Origin: Neoceratodus forsteri
Lineage: Eukaryota; Chordata; Ceratodontiformes; Ceratodontidae
DNA: 64,000 bases
NCBI GenBank assembly: GCA_016271365.2
Contig: CM028129.1
Span: 430,608,501 to 430,672,500, forward strand
Direction: 5' to 3'
Shown one piece after another: positions 11,626 through 22,850 of the stretch (within the stretch, counting starts at the first letter, position 1; every line of letters begins with the position of its first letter). Made by a program: the position numbers and the translations under genes. A model generated the notes under the pieces. It was not told where the DNA came from. It saw only the letters and a program-made list of their open reading frames with translations, and did not search any database.

Positions 11626-12559
11626 GTATATCATTTGTTATGTTGATTGGCGCATGACGCAAAAACATGTTGCGGCAGCTTTCTCCACGAGCAGGTTGTG
11701 GAGGGACGGCACTGTTGTGCCCACGCCCCACAGCCTCACAAAGGCTTGTCCCTGTCCCCAATGCCATGGCACGCTGCTGCTGACAGTAGTTCAGCCAGCG
11801 CGGCCACAACCTTTCTAAAAATCAGCCGCTGCAATCAGGGGCTACCTCATCATTGTGAAAGGTTAGCTATCCATTGCAATGAGGGAGTGACCCGTCATTG
11901 CAGTGTGGGATGTAGATCCCTGATATTGTTTGCGAACATGGTGGTGGCTTGCTGCCATATTCACAAACAATATTTACCCAACTATGTTTATTTGCTGACG
12001 GGGGCCCTCCCCGTCATCATAACCCAGATTTATTGTTTGCCGACAGAAAGGAATCCCCCTTTGTTGTTTGCCAATGGGGGTGCCCAATCCCCCATCAGCT
12101 ACAGCTGCCCCCAAAGAAGACTCCAGTGGCACACTGGGAGCCTACCCCAGCGCCCACATGCCCTCTTTGTTGTTTGGCCGGCGAGGGTGCCCATCCCCTG
12201 TCAGCTACAGCTGCCCCAAAAGCAAGACTCTGGTGGCATGCTGGGAACCCACCCCAGCGTACCACATGCCCCAGTAAGTTAAAACGGTCCCTAATGTTTT
12301 TTGTTTTTACCTGAAAAAGGAAACGGTCCCTCGTAGTCTCCTGCCCCCTCCCAAAACCCGCACCCACCCACTGCACACCCTGTCTCCCCACATCTCTACT
12401 TACTCGGAGCTCAGCGCAATGATCTTCGTGGACCGGGAACACATCTGCACTCTTCAAAATGACCACGTATGAGGAAATGCCGATAAGCTGTATAATGTAA
12501 TAAATAGGGTTTTTCAACTTTAGTGCATATCTCAGGCATTTTGGAGAATTTTTCACAAA

Positions 12560-13855
12560 TTTTCAACATGGGGTTTTGGGACCCCTCCTCGTGAATTCTT
12601 GAACTGTCATGATGTTAATTGGCCTGAATAGTGGTTTTGCAGTCACTGCGTGGAATCACCTATCGGGGTCGATTAGCAAATGACATTGTACCAGTGTTCA
12701 TGAGGTGGCTCTCAAAAGCCTATGTTGCAAATTTGTTGGAAAAATCAAAAATGAGTGTTTTACGAGCGTGCATTATCGCAGTTGCTACCCATGCTCGTAA
12801 CTTCATGAATTTGCAATATTTTCATGCCAGATTTTCAACATTGGCATTTTGTCACACCTCCTTGTGAGCAGTATAGCTGTCATTGTTCACATCCTGGCCA
12901 AAATATGTTTTCGCACTTCTGGCAGAATAGTGTGGTCACTGTGAGAATTCAGTGCTCAGGACAGATTAAGAAAATGACAGTGACACTGTTCATTAGTAGA
13001 GATCCTAAAATGCCTATGTTGAAAATTTGGTAATGATACTCCATAAAATGACTGTGTTACGGCGTGCATTGCAGCTGGTACGCACGCTCATAACTTCGTG
13101 AATTTATAATATTTTCACTCCAGATTTTCAACATTGCCATTTTCCCAGACCTCTTATGAAAAGTACAGCTGTCATTTTTTCTATCCTGGCTAAATGTGTT
13201 TTCACACTTCCAGCGCAAAATAGAGCAGTTGCTGTGGAAATCACTGTTCGACAGATTAAGAAAATAACAATGATACGGTTCATGAGCAGAGATCCTAAAA
13301 TGCCTATGTTGAAAATTTAGTGATGATAGCCCATCAATTGACTGTGTAACAAGTGTGTGTTGCACACTTTCCACGCACCCTGTAACTTCTCAGATTTGTA
13401 ATATTGTCACACCAGATTTTCAACAGTGGCATTTTTTCACACCTCCTTATAAGCCGTACAGCTGTCCTTTTCACATCCTGACCAAAATATGTTTTCACAG
13501 TTCGGCAAGAATAATGTGGTCACTGTGGGAAAACAGTGTTGGGACAGATTAAGAAAATGACAGTGGCACTGTTCATGAGCAGGGGTCCTAAAATCCCTAT
13601 GTTGAAAATTTGGTGAGAAACTCCATAACATGACTGTGCTATAGCGTGCGTTGAACTGTTTCCATCACCGTTGTAACCCACAAATTTGTAATATTGTTAT
13701 GCCACATTTTCAACAGTGGCATTTTTTCACACCTCCTTATGAACACTACAGCTGTCATTTTCACATGCTGGCTAAAATATGTTTTGCACTCCTGCCGGAG
13801 ACTAGCACGGTCACTCTGAGAAATCAGTGTTTGGGACAGATTAAGGTCAACCGAG
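12560..13855. repeat. 292-bp tandem repeat, dyad-structured, four units
   Basis: The anchor (c)ctatgttgaaaatttg occurs at 12,721, 13,015, 13,305 and 13,598, giving periods of 294, 290 and 293 bp. Each unit is an imperfect inverted repeat: a half reading tcctaaaatgcctatgttgaaaattt is followed by the inverse half containing attttcaacattggcatttt, with acgagcgtgc / catgctcgt forming the inner stem around a short loop. The same unit occurs in copies C, D, E and B. Confidence 0.8.
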
Positions 13856-13856
13856 G

Positions 13857-15735
13857 AGAGGGGGAGTGACCAAGCTCAACTGAGCTCTGTCAGGACTGCT
13901 GCGGATTTGTTTTGGGCAGACAAAGGCCCCAACACAAGAGCCCAGTACAAAAGGGGCAGCCTGCAGCACTGGGAGAAACAGAATGAGAGGAAGCGAGTGA
14001 GGGAGGGGGTGTGAACTCTGACTCTGTCAGGACTGCTGCAGTTTCTTTGTGGGCAGGAGAGGCATCAATGCAGGCAGGGGCCCAGTACAAAAGGCCAGCC
14101 TGCAGCGGTGGGAGAAACAGTACGAGTGGAGTGAGACAGGGGACTTAGTGAGCTCAATGGAGCTCTATCAGGACTGCTGCGGATTTCTTTGTGGGCAGAA
14201 AAGATACCAATGCTGGTAGGAGCCCTGTACAAAAGGGCAGCTTGCAGTGCCAGGACAAACAGAATGAGCGATGAGAGAGGGAGACTGAGCAACCTCAGTG
14301 GAGCTCTGTCGGACAGCTGCAAATTTCTTTGTGGATAGACAAAGGTGCCAACGCAGTCAGGAGCTCCATACAAAAGCGCAGTCTGCAGTGCCAAGAAAAA
14401 CAGAATGAAGCGAGTGACAGAGCAGTAGTGAGCGAGCTCAGTGAGCTCTATTGTGATTGCTGCAGATTTCTTTGTGGGCAGAAAATGCAACGCAGGCAGG
14501 AGCCCAATACAAAAGGCCAGCTTGCAGCTGGCAGAAACAGAATGCATGGTGACAGAGGAGGGTAGGCGGCTCCATACCTCTCAACTGTCCCTGATTTTCA
14601 GGGACATCCCTGATTTTGCCTCAAAATTTTACTCTGTCCCTCCTAAAATTGTGTTTCTATGACCAAACAGCGGGGTTATAAGCACAAAATAATGTCAGAC
14701 ATTAAAGTTACAGACTTGTTCTTCCTTTGAGAATGCATTTTACACTAAGCCCATTATTCTACCAGCTTCTTGACTGGATATCTCCAGTTTTGAAGAAGTG
14801 TCCCTGATTTTGGTCCTTTGTCCCTGATTTTTTAAGCCTTGTCCCTGATTTATGAGGCAGGAAGTTGAGAGGTATGGTGAGAAGCTCAATGGAGCTGTGT
14901 CGGGACTGCTTCAGATTTCTTTTGGCCAGAAAGAGCTGCCAATGCAGGCAGGAGCCCAGTACAAAAGGGCAGCCTGCAGCGCCAGGAGACACAGAACGAG
15001 CAAGTGAGGAAGGGGGAGTCAGTGAGCTCAATGGAGCTCTGTTGGGACTGCTGCAGATTTGTCTGTGGCCAGAAAAGGCAGCAATGCACGCAGAGGCCCA
15101 GTACAAAGGGCAGCCTGCAGTGGCAGGAGAAAACCAGAATGAGAAGTGAGCGAGCTCAACAGAGCTGTGTATTGTAACTGCTGCAAATTTGTTTGTGGGC
15201 ATAAGAAGGCTAGTAACGCAGGCAGGAGCCCAGTAGAAAAGGGCAACCTGCAGGACCGGCAGAAACAGAATGAGCCAGTGAGAGAAGGGGAGTGAGCGTA
15301 GCACAACAGAGCTTTTGTCGGGACTGCTGCAGACTTCTTTGTGGGCAGAAAAAGGAGCCAACAGAGGCAGGAGACCAGTACAAAATGGCAGCCTGCAGCG
15401 CCAGGAGAACCAGAATGAGTGAGTGAGACAAGGGGGTGAGCGATCTCAACAGAGCTCTGTTGGGACAGCTGTGGATTTCTTTGTGGGCAGAAAAAAGCCA
15501 CCAACACAGGTAGGAGCCCAGTACAAAGGACAGCCTGCAGTGCCAGGAGAAACAGAATGAGCGGAGTGAGAGAGGGGAGTGAGCCACCTCAATGGAGCTC
15601 TGTCGGGACAGCTGCGGATTTCTTCCTTGGCAGATCAAGGTGCCAACGCAGGCAGCAGCCTAGTACAAAGAGCAGCCTGCAGCACTGGGACAAACAGACT
15701 GAGCCAGTGACAGAGGGCCACTGAGCGAGCTCAGC
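13857..15735. repeat. 141-bp satellite array, about 12 units
   Basis: The anchor (c/t)gggactgctgc or its variants occurs at 13,891, 14,028, 14,169, 14,310, 14,452, 14,901, 15,042, 15,172, 15,319, 15,460 and 15,604. Spacing is 130-147 bp, mostly about 141, once the 306-bp insertion between the fifth and sixth units is removed. Units contain gagctctgtcgggactgctgc, tttctttgtgggcaga, ggcaggagcccagtacaaaaggg and cagcctgcagcgccaggagaaacagaatgag. ORFs in it on both strands are simply periodic translations of the satellite. Confidence 0.85.
14572..14877. mobile_element. 306-bp MITE with perfect 15-bp terminal inverted repeats
   Basis: Begins ccatacctctcaact and ends with its exact inverse agttgagaggtatgg, so the ends are perfect for 15 bp and nearly so further in. 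Inside, tccctgatttt is repeated several times near both ends. It has no ORF. It sits inside the 141-bp satellite; removing 306 bp restores a unit of about 143 bp. A target duplication cannot be read confidently because the satellite units vary. Confidence 0.8.
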
Positions 15736-15800
15736 AGACCAATGCAATCAACACTGGGCATTGACAAATGCTTGTTTACAATGTGGGTACTTCAAAGTAC

Positions 15801-16140
15801 ACAGTAGTTGTTGAAATGTAAATACAAATAGAGTTTGTACGTTATATGTTTTAAATGGTTATTAAACATGTGACACTATTGGGTGCTATGTAAAGGTCAT
15901 CCCATAGGGGCAGTATCTTTGACAAAGCCTTTTTAAGGTGAAACGTTAGTGCACTTGTATCCTTGTCTCTGACCCAGGAGGTCGGTACCAGATCAATATA
16001 ATGCTGCTGAAACAGCTCAAGAATAACCACGTGATCTAAAGCACATATACGAATTAGAGTGACAGGGGTATAATAGCGGTAGGAAACTACCGCTACCCGT
16101 GTCGCTCACTGTAAACTGGAGAAAGGTTTGAAGAAGCCAC
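15801..16140. other. Possible Penelope end sequence
   Basis: Contains acatgtgacact, gctatgtaa and a ggtgaaacgttagtgcac motif (about 15,935), which loosely parallel 36,100-36,220 (cacatgtcactttt, gctatgtaa, gcgaaactggtcg). Such gaaac(g) boxes are common near the ends of Penelope-like elements of cold-blooded vertebrates. The assignment is tentative. Confidence 0.3.
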
Positions 16141-16162
16141 AGGTGCTGCACTCTGGTTGAGC

Positions 16163-16256
16163 CACTCCCGTGGTGGAGTGGCAAAGGCACAAGTACCTGG
16201 TGTAGTGAAGACCCAGAGATTGAGGTTTGGTTCCCTGTCTCCGACATGTTTTTTTT
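16163..16256 (+). repeat. tRNA-like Pol III unit (SINE head or tRNA-Leu/Ser pseudogene)
   Basis: Has an A-box-like tggtggagtgg (16,171-16,181) and a B-box-like ggtttggttcc (16,224-16,234) 43 bp apart, aaggcac after the A box as in long-variable-arm tRNAs, and a T-run terminator (16,249-16,256). Stem pairing is poor, so it is not a functional tRNA. A SINE head is the simplest reading. Confidence 0.35.
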
Positions 16257-16640
16257 TGGGAGGTTGTAAAAACTAAGTTCCACACCTCCTGAGTTTCCCC
16301 TTACCCTCTGTCCACTCCCCTTGGAGTTTGTTCATTTATTTTCAGGGTGTGGGGGCAAAGTCCTCATGTCTCATGGCAGGACCAGAGTCCCCCACAAAAC
16401 AAAGACATGGGAATGTTTCCATTTGTTTCTGTGGTCTGCTCTGCTCTGCAATTGTTTTGGTCAGTGTTTTCACTGACTCTGTTTCTTACGTCACGCTGTT
16501 TTGACTGCTGCATTGTTTTGCCATGTATTTCTTCTACGGCATAATGACTCTATCCCAGAGGGTCAGCTTTGCTTATTGTGTGGATTGTTAAATGAAGATT
16601 AAGCCTGGAAGAAAAAACATTTGCGGGCTCTTCATTTTGG
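16257..16640. other. Unassigned non-coding stretch
   Basis: No gene, RNA or repeat boundary that I can support before the Mutator-like region begins. Confidence 0.4.
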
Positions 16641-16859
16641 CTAGTGTGCTAAGGGTAAGTGCCATGACTTGTAGCTCCAGTCTAGTTGGCTTTTGTCACT
16701 GACATCCCAAACAGCCTTTGTGTGGCTCTGTTTGTCTCTAGTTGTACCACAGGGTGCCTGATGCTGTTGCAGATCGTATGCCATGTGTCGCACTCCTGAG
16801 CGGACTGTGCAGCGGGTGTGCCAACGCACTGTGGCTTCCTGGTAGCACCTCTCATGGTG

Positions 16860-17790
16860 CAAGAGATTGAGCTGCCTGACAGGTACTGTGTCATGACCTC
16901 TGGGGACCATTTCCTGTTCTTCAACAAATGGCAAGGAGGTGGACAGCATACTCATGTTCACCACGACACAGAACATGCACCTGCTTGAGGAGTTCAAGGA
17001 CTGGTTTATGGACAGCACATTCAGGTGTGCACCACCCTGTTCCAACAGGTGTACACAGTGCACGGATGAAGGGTGACAATGCCATCCCTGCCACATATGT
17101 CCTCATGTGCATGAGGAAGACTCTCACAAATGTCCAGGTCTTCAATGTGCTCAGGGATGCTGACTTTTGTCTCCGCCCCTGCATGGCACTAATAGACTTT
17201 GAGCACGTGGCATGGCATGGACTACAAAGTGTGCACCCAGAGACTCAGATGAGGAGCTACTTTTCCATTTCACTCAGGCATGTGGTGAAGGATCCAGCAG
17301 TGCTCAGACATCCTGGAGTGATATGTCATGGATGCTGACTTGCCCTGCACATCCGCATGTTGCTCACCCTTGCCTTGGTCCATGTGGATGCCGTTGTTGA
17401 CATGTATGAGGAGCTGCATTGCTGGGACTTCTTTGTTCAGTGGCAGGCCCTGTTACAGCCATTATTGGACTACTTTGAGGGCATGTGGCTTGCGCATCCA
17501 CTGGGCTGTGGTGGCCGTCACTGTCCACTCTTCCCACATGGATTCTGGAACTGCTACTGGTCCACACTGGCTGGCCTGGCAAGGACCAACAACTCAGTTA
17601 AGAGATGGCAAGGGTTTCAACACCCATATGGGTGCAACCCACCCACAATTTGGTGCTTCATAGAGTGCTGCCAGTGAGCAGCGCCTCATGGAGTTCAGGA
17701 TGGAGCAAGTCGTGTCCAGTGCTGGCACATCCACCCACAAGAAGTGATGCAAAGACCTTAACAGACATCTCATTAGTGTGGTCTCAGAAT
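16860..17790 (+). pseudogene. Mutator-like (MULE) transposase, degenerate
   Basis: Across shifting plus frames the order is EVDSILMFTTTQNMHLLEEF, then FKDWFMDSTFRCAPP (consensus WFMDGTFK..P), QVYTVHGMKGDNAIPATYVL, ALIDFEHVAWHGLQSVHPET with the conserved DFE aspartate-glutamate, and a later block YFEGMWLA...LFPHGFWNCY followed by LARTNNSVKRWQGF. The DGTF..P..Y.IHG, DFE.A and TNN.(V/I)E.WH patterns are diagnostic of the MULE DDE transposase domain. Several shifts and stops show decay. An N-terminal FLYWCH-type finger is not visible. MULE-type transposases are uncommon in vertebrate genomes. Confidence 0.75.
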
Positions 17791-17934
17791 ATGCTACATG
17801 CACCCATTATGAATATCTCTGAGATGTCGCCTATACATTCCAGCTGCAGCAGTGATGTGGGTGTAGCTGGTCATGCTGGGGTGGTGTCTGTGCCACCTGT
17901 CCCAACGCACAGCTCCGGGCCCTATTCACATGTG

Positions 17935-18450
17935 CTGCCATCCACCTGCTGGGGTGGGTGGATGGGTGGTGACTGGGCCCTGTGCCATGTAGCTTAGGGT
18001 CTCTGCTCACTGATGCTGCCCTGTGCCTTGGGGCTGCAGGGCTACATTATGTTCCTTTCAGATGCCTCAGAATGAGGCCCTTAGCTTGCTTGGTGGGTGG
18101 CTGGTGGCTGGGCCCCATGTCATGTAGTGTAGAGGCTCTGCCCACAGGTGCTGCCCTGTGTCTTGGGGGCCCAGGCTACTTTATGTTCCTCTCAGATGCC
18201 TCAGGTTGAGGCCCTTAGCTTGCTCAGGTGGGTGGGTGGTGGCTGGGCCCCGTGCCATGTAGTGTAGGGGGCTCTGCCCACGGGTTCTGCCCTGTGCCTT
18301 GGGGAGATTCGCAGGCTACTTTATGTTCCTTTCAGATGCCTCAGGATGAGGCCCTCAACTAGCTTGGGCTAGTGGGTGGGTGGTGGCTGTGCCCTGCCAT
18401 GTAGTATAAGGACTCTGCCTACAGGTGCTGCTCTGTGCCTTGGGGGATGC
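17935..18450. repeat. 138-bp tandem repeat next to the MULE remnant
   Basis: The block gg(c)tgggccc(c).tgccatgtagt recurs at about 17,970, 18,107, 18,241 and 18,384, with ctgccctgtgccttggg, ctactttatgttcctttcagatgcctcag and atgaggccctta in each unit. About 3.7 units of 134-143 bp. Probably part of the non-coding portion of the MULE element. Confidence 0.75.
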
Positions 18451-18546
18451 CCACATGCCATGCGTACCATGCTGGTGCTTTTCCTTCCCTTCTTGGTGTA
18501 TGCTTGTGCCCATGCCATACAGTATGTCCTGTGTTCCCCTGTGTAA

Positions 18547-18711
18547 TACAGCAGTAGCCAGAGAAATTGCCAGCTATTTCCAGATATTTCTGAAATTTCA
18601 GAAGAGTTTCTCCTGCTACCCCTACTGTGGAAATGCAGAAAGCAGGAGATATTTCTGGAAATATCACAGAAATTTCGGAAATGTCTGGTAGTGTCTGTGG
18701 CTGCTACTGTA
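18547..18711. mobile_element. 165-bp palindromic MITE
   Basis: Left end tacagcagtagccagag and right end (inverse) tacagtagcagccacag form terminal inverted repeats. The repeat continues inward through ..atttccagatatttctgaaatttc.. against its inverse, so nearly the whole element can fold into one hairpin. TA at both ends may be the target duplication, as for Tc1/mariner-type MITEs. Confidence 0.65.
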
Positions 18712-19185
18712 TCTGACTTCCCCGCACTGCGTGCTTACTGCGCACAACACACTGCACATATTCTCATTCCCTTGCTTCTTCTCATTTCCCATGTGTCACA
18801 TTTGTTGCTCTGATACCTCTCCTGCTGTCCAAGTTGTGCCTCCTGCATGCACCATTTTGTTTGTAAGCCATGTCACCTTGTCTTTTGCCTCCCTTGCCTG
18901 TGTCTTCCCATTGCTCCCCTTTGTTTTGGTGTCCACCAGTGGCATTCTGACTGTGTCTTTCCCATGTACTGCATGTTGACACATTCACTCTCATTGTGGC
19001 CATCTGCTGGTGTTCCTGTGTCCCTCTTGTGCCTCCCTTGGTTCTTCCATTTGATCTATGGCTGCACAACACTCCTGCAGTGCTATTTGTTCTTCCTCTT
19101 TATCACATCATGGCCTCCATTTGTTGGCATCAGCCATGTCCTTTTGTCTGCATTGTCTGTCCTTCCTGTGTTTAATTAATGGGGT
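18712..19185. other. Non-coding, probably MULE-associated
   Basis: T/C-rich text with repeated tgtcc.. and cattg(t).. words, similar in style to 22,850-23,050 on the other side of the LINE at 19,185-22,850. No gene recognised. Confidence 0.35.
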
Positions 19186-22100
19186 GGGCAGCAGCACCCA
19201 AGGAACTACAGGGGACAACTGTTGCCACTCCCCAACAATCTCCTATGAACACACAACCAGATCAAGACAACACTAACACATACCTTATCGGGCACACTTT
19301 AAAGGACCCAAAAGGCTACTTAGTATAAAGACAAGTCTTCTGCAAATATACAGAAAAGGGAAGCTCCACAGTGATCAATTCTAGCCAAGGAAGGTGAGCA
19401 TTGCAGTCAATACTCATAGCCTGGTAGACAAAATCCTGGATCTCACCACCATAATGGTAGAGCAGATCTGGATGGGTCACAGTCACAGAGACATGGTTCA
19501 CCGAGAACCACATCTGGGATGTAGCTATCCCAGGATGCACACTATTCTGAAGAGACCACAAAGGTATGAAAGGTGGAGGGATAGCATTGTATGTAAAAAT
19601 AGCATCAATGCTATGAAGCAAGGACACAGCAGCAATGCGGAGGTCCTCTGAGTCATCCTCTGAGCAGGAAGTAAGTATCCTATCTGATTTGGGGTTATAT
19701 ACAAACCCATAGCCCAGGATAAAGACTTGGACAGGGATCTTCTGGAGGCCATTCTACAGATGGCAGACAAAGGAGAACTGCTGCTGGTCAGTGATTTCAA
19801 TCTACTGGATATGGATTGCTGCTCACACAGGGCTATGGTAAGGAGCAGAGAATTTCTCTTAGCACTAAAGGGAGAAGGAAAAGAACAGTTGGTGACCACA
19901 CCAACATGGAGAAGAAGCCATCCTGGACCTCATATTTTCAAATAGCAACAGGATCTCTAACACAACAGTGGGCTGCAATCTTGGTACCAGTGACCATAGG
20001 ACCATTTGGATCACCATCACCAGTAAAGAGGAAGTCAGCCACAGCAACTCAGCATCCTGGCTCAAGAAGGCTGACATTACTCAAATGAGGGCTTCCATTA
20101 AACAAATACTTAGCAAGGAAACAGGGGCACAGTGGAACAGAGGTGGGAAGCCCTGAAGGAAGCTTTACTCACAGTAATTGCCCAGTGCACAAAGCAGATT
20201 TTAAGTAAAGAAAAGGAGGAAACCACTATGGTATACCAAGGATGTAGCAACAAAATAAAGGATAAAGGAAAGTGTTCAAGAGATTCAAGGATACTAACAA
20301 TGAGGCAGATATGGAAGTCTACAAAATGAAGTTAAATGAAGCAGGGAATGCAATAAAACAGCCAAAGCCCAGACAGAAGAGAAATTGCACGAGGAGAGAA
20401 GAGCGGTGACAAAACAATTTCAAATAAAGAGAAGTGCACTAGGATGTGATTGCTCGGATAAACAACCAGAACATGTACTCAGGTAAGTCCCAACTAACGT
20501 CCATTTTCAAAAGATATTGAGTGCGATTCTCAAAGGTTACAACTAAGTTAACCTGTCTTGTGCCAAGAAATGGTTCAAGTAACCAAGATTACACCGGCAG
20601 TTGAGACATACGGTATTTTGCAAAGCAGCCTGTGACATACCACAGGTTGCTTGTGCCAAAGTGGACTTATGTCACCAGTTACGCCATAAACCCTGCAACA
20701 TGGCACTAAGGGGTTTATAGCAGTAGTTGCGCCCTATTCTGGAAGGGCAGCAGCAGAGTCCATCAGGCGCTATTCTCCAACAACCCCGGGGAAAACCGTC
20801 AACATAAGTTACACCAGCATGTAGCTGGTGTAACTGTACTATGCCCCCAGAGGTTGCCTGCATGTGCTGCCTGCCCATCCCCTGATGGTATGCCACCCAC
20901 CCCCACCGCTGCTCTGACCCCAAAACACAAAAGCCCCACAGGGCTAATTCTGTCCCCTCATGCCCTGAACCAGTAACAACATGGTAATGCTCCCCCATAC
21001 CAAAATGTCCGGAGGGCTGCAGCATGTCCCCATCACCCAGTACTTGAAAAAATAGCCCTACAGGGCTGCTGCATGCCCTGGCCCCCAGTGTTGGAAAAAT
21101 AGCCCCACAGGGTTATTTTCACAGCCCTAATCCCTCAATCCCCAAATGTGTTATTTAAAGTCCCATAGGAGCTACACATGGCTCCTCAAGGCCTGATCCC
21201 GATAGCCCATAAATGGACTTCCTGTAAAATAGAAAAATATACACACTCTAACCCTTAATCCCTGGTTCAGTGCCTCACCCGGCAGCAGACATCGCATTCC
21301 TTTCACCAGTTAGTGATGATAGCTCATTCTCACCACCGCGTTCGTCACGTCTGATTAGTCTGAGCGCGATATCGTGTATACTCGCTCAATGAATGAATGA
21401 TAGTTCATTCATTGAGTGCTGTATACGGTGTGCGCGCCAGACAGAGATCAGTCATAGGCTGGCTGCAGTGGTGAGAGGTGGACTATGCCAGTCAATGGCT
21501 GGAAGCGGGTGAGGGTGGTCTGGTAATGCTGTGGTAGGAGGCCACTGGACTACCAGGAAGTACAGGTTAGGGTTTGTCTATGTGTTTCTATTTTTCAGGA
21601 AGTGCCATTTGCGGCATCTGGCGCCAGGACGGGGCTGAGGGGGCTCGTGTGTAGCCCTGCGAAGTTTTTCAATAATGCAATGTGGGGCTCAGGAATTGGG
21701 GGCACTTGAACCTTCACATCAGGGAGTTGCGACTTGACAAGCCCTTCAGATACGCCCTTCATTTGTCATACATGTGGGTTTGCCGTGTTGCAGGACTTAG
21801 CCGTGGTACCCCTGCCTTACAGAATCGGGTACAGTACTCTATGACACAACTGCATTCTTCACATGTTGCAACTTGCAACATGTGTAGGGTGCTTGTAGAA
21901 TCAGGCCCATCTTTTTTGAAAAGGACATTAGTCTGAAACATGTCAAGACGTGTCATAGCACTGGCACCTCAATAAACTGCAGCACTTGCTGAAATCCAAC
22001 AAGCAACATGTTATTATTTCTGTTGTGGTAAGTGAGGGACTTTATGAGTACATGACAAAACTTTTATAAATACATCAGAGAAAAGGAAAACAAAATGAAG

Positions 22101-22850
22101 CATTATACTAATAGTAACCAAGGACAGCAAACAAGCAAAAAATGATAATGAAAAGTGGAGCTTCTAAACTGTTTCTTCTGCTCAGTCTTCACAAAGAAGA
22201 CAGCTGGCAATGGGCCCAAAATGCAGAACACAGGCGGACTCACCATAGAAGCAGATGCTGGACCATTTACAAAAAGACAGTGTCCTAAAAGAACTTCTCA
22301 AATTAAAAGCAAATAAAGCAATGGGCTCAGATGATATCCACCCTAGAATTCTGAAGGAGCTAGCACAGAAAATTCAAGCCCACTGGCAGAATTATTCACA
22401 CTGTCTCCAGAGAGGGAAATACCTCAGGACTGGAGAAAGGCCACAGTGATACCCTTGCACAAAAGGGGAAGGAGGGAGGAGGCAAGAAATTACCAGCCAG
22501 TGAGCTTGGACCTAGCAGTGGGGAAGCATATGGAGTCCCTACTTAGGAAAGAATAGCTAAGTTCCTTACAGAAACAGGGCAGCTGGATACTAAACAGCAT
22601 GGATTTACTGGAGGACGGTCATGTCAAATGAATATGATCAAATTATTTGACTGGGTCTCCAAAACAGTGGACCAGGGAGGGGTGGCAGACATAGTCTAAC
22701 TAGATTTCAGCATGGCTTTTGACTCTGTCATCCACAGAAGATTGATAAATAAACTAGGTAATCTCAGAAGAAGTACAGAATAGAGGTAGGCAATCTGGGC
22801 AGACTGGATGGATCACACAGTCCCCTTTTGCTGACACATTCTTATGTTTC
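19185..22850 (+). mobile_element. CR1/L2-type LINE, internally deleted, split by a foldback element
   Basis: Plus-strand endonuclease motifs: a shifted NTRSLV.KILDLTT start near 19,400, LLLVSDFNLLDMDC (about 19,775-19,820) and LGTSDHRTIWITIT (about 19,975-20,020). A linker continues to about 20,517. After the insertion (20,518-21,925) the RT begins with LLKLKANKAMGSDDIHPRIL (about 22,275) and DWRKATVIPLHKKG-like text (about 22,430). The catalytic half of RT is missing: near 22,760 the sequence jumps to a 3' end (gaggtaggcaatctgggcagactggatgg...cttatgtttctgtc). Inactive. Confidence 0.75.
20518..21925. mobile_element. Foldback-type non-autonomous DNA element, Harbinger-like ends
   Basis: The left edge reads gtgcgattctcaaagg and the right edge, inverted, reads tgggcctgattctacaagc. 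A strong dyad lies at the centre (21,364-21,438). Near 21,530 the right arm holds ccactggactaccagg, the same word family as the arrays in the 48,905-50,590 foldback element. No coding capacity. It interrupts the LINE between its endonuclease and RT parts. A second possible insertion (21,925-22,040, with a gaaacatgtc box) follows. Confidence 0.5.

Larger units (their letters stand above)
11640..15800 (+). mobile_element. Unrecognised repeat family, copy A
   Basis: A long non-coding repeat of a family seen seven times in this window. In order: a unique-looking head (11,640-12,050); two 109-bp tandem units (12,057-12,275) carrying gggtgcccaatccc and ending ccccagcg..cacatgcccc; a cggtccctcgtag block (about 12,320); the 292-bp dyad units (12,560-13,855); then a 141-bp satellite (13,857-15,735). 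It closes with gcattgacaaatgcttgttta (15,757), a motif shared with copies C and D. No ORF is credible, so it is non-autonomous or not a transposon at all. Class unknown. Confidence 0.6.

Noticed and set aside
12560..13855. Evenly spaced repeats considered as a possible CRISPR-like array.
   Set aside because: The 292-bp units are contiguous tandem repeats without distinct spacers, in clearly eukaryotic DNA.
13857..15638. Several minus-strand ORFs of 140-200 codons with repeated LLALQAA..TGLLPAL text.
   Set aside because: They are periodic readings of the 141-bp satellite, not genes.
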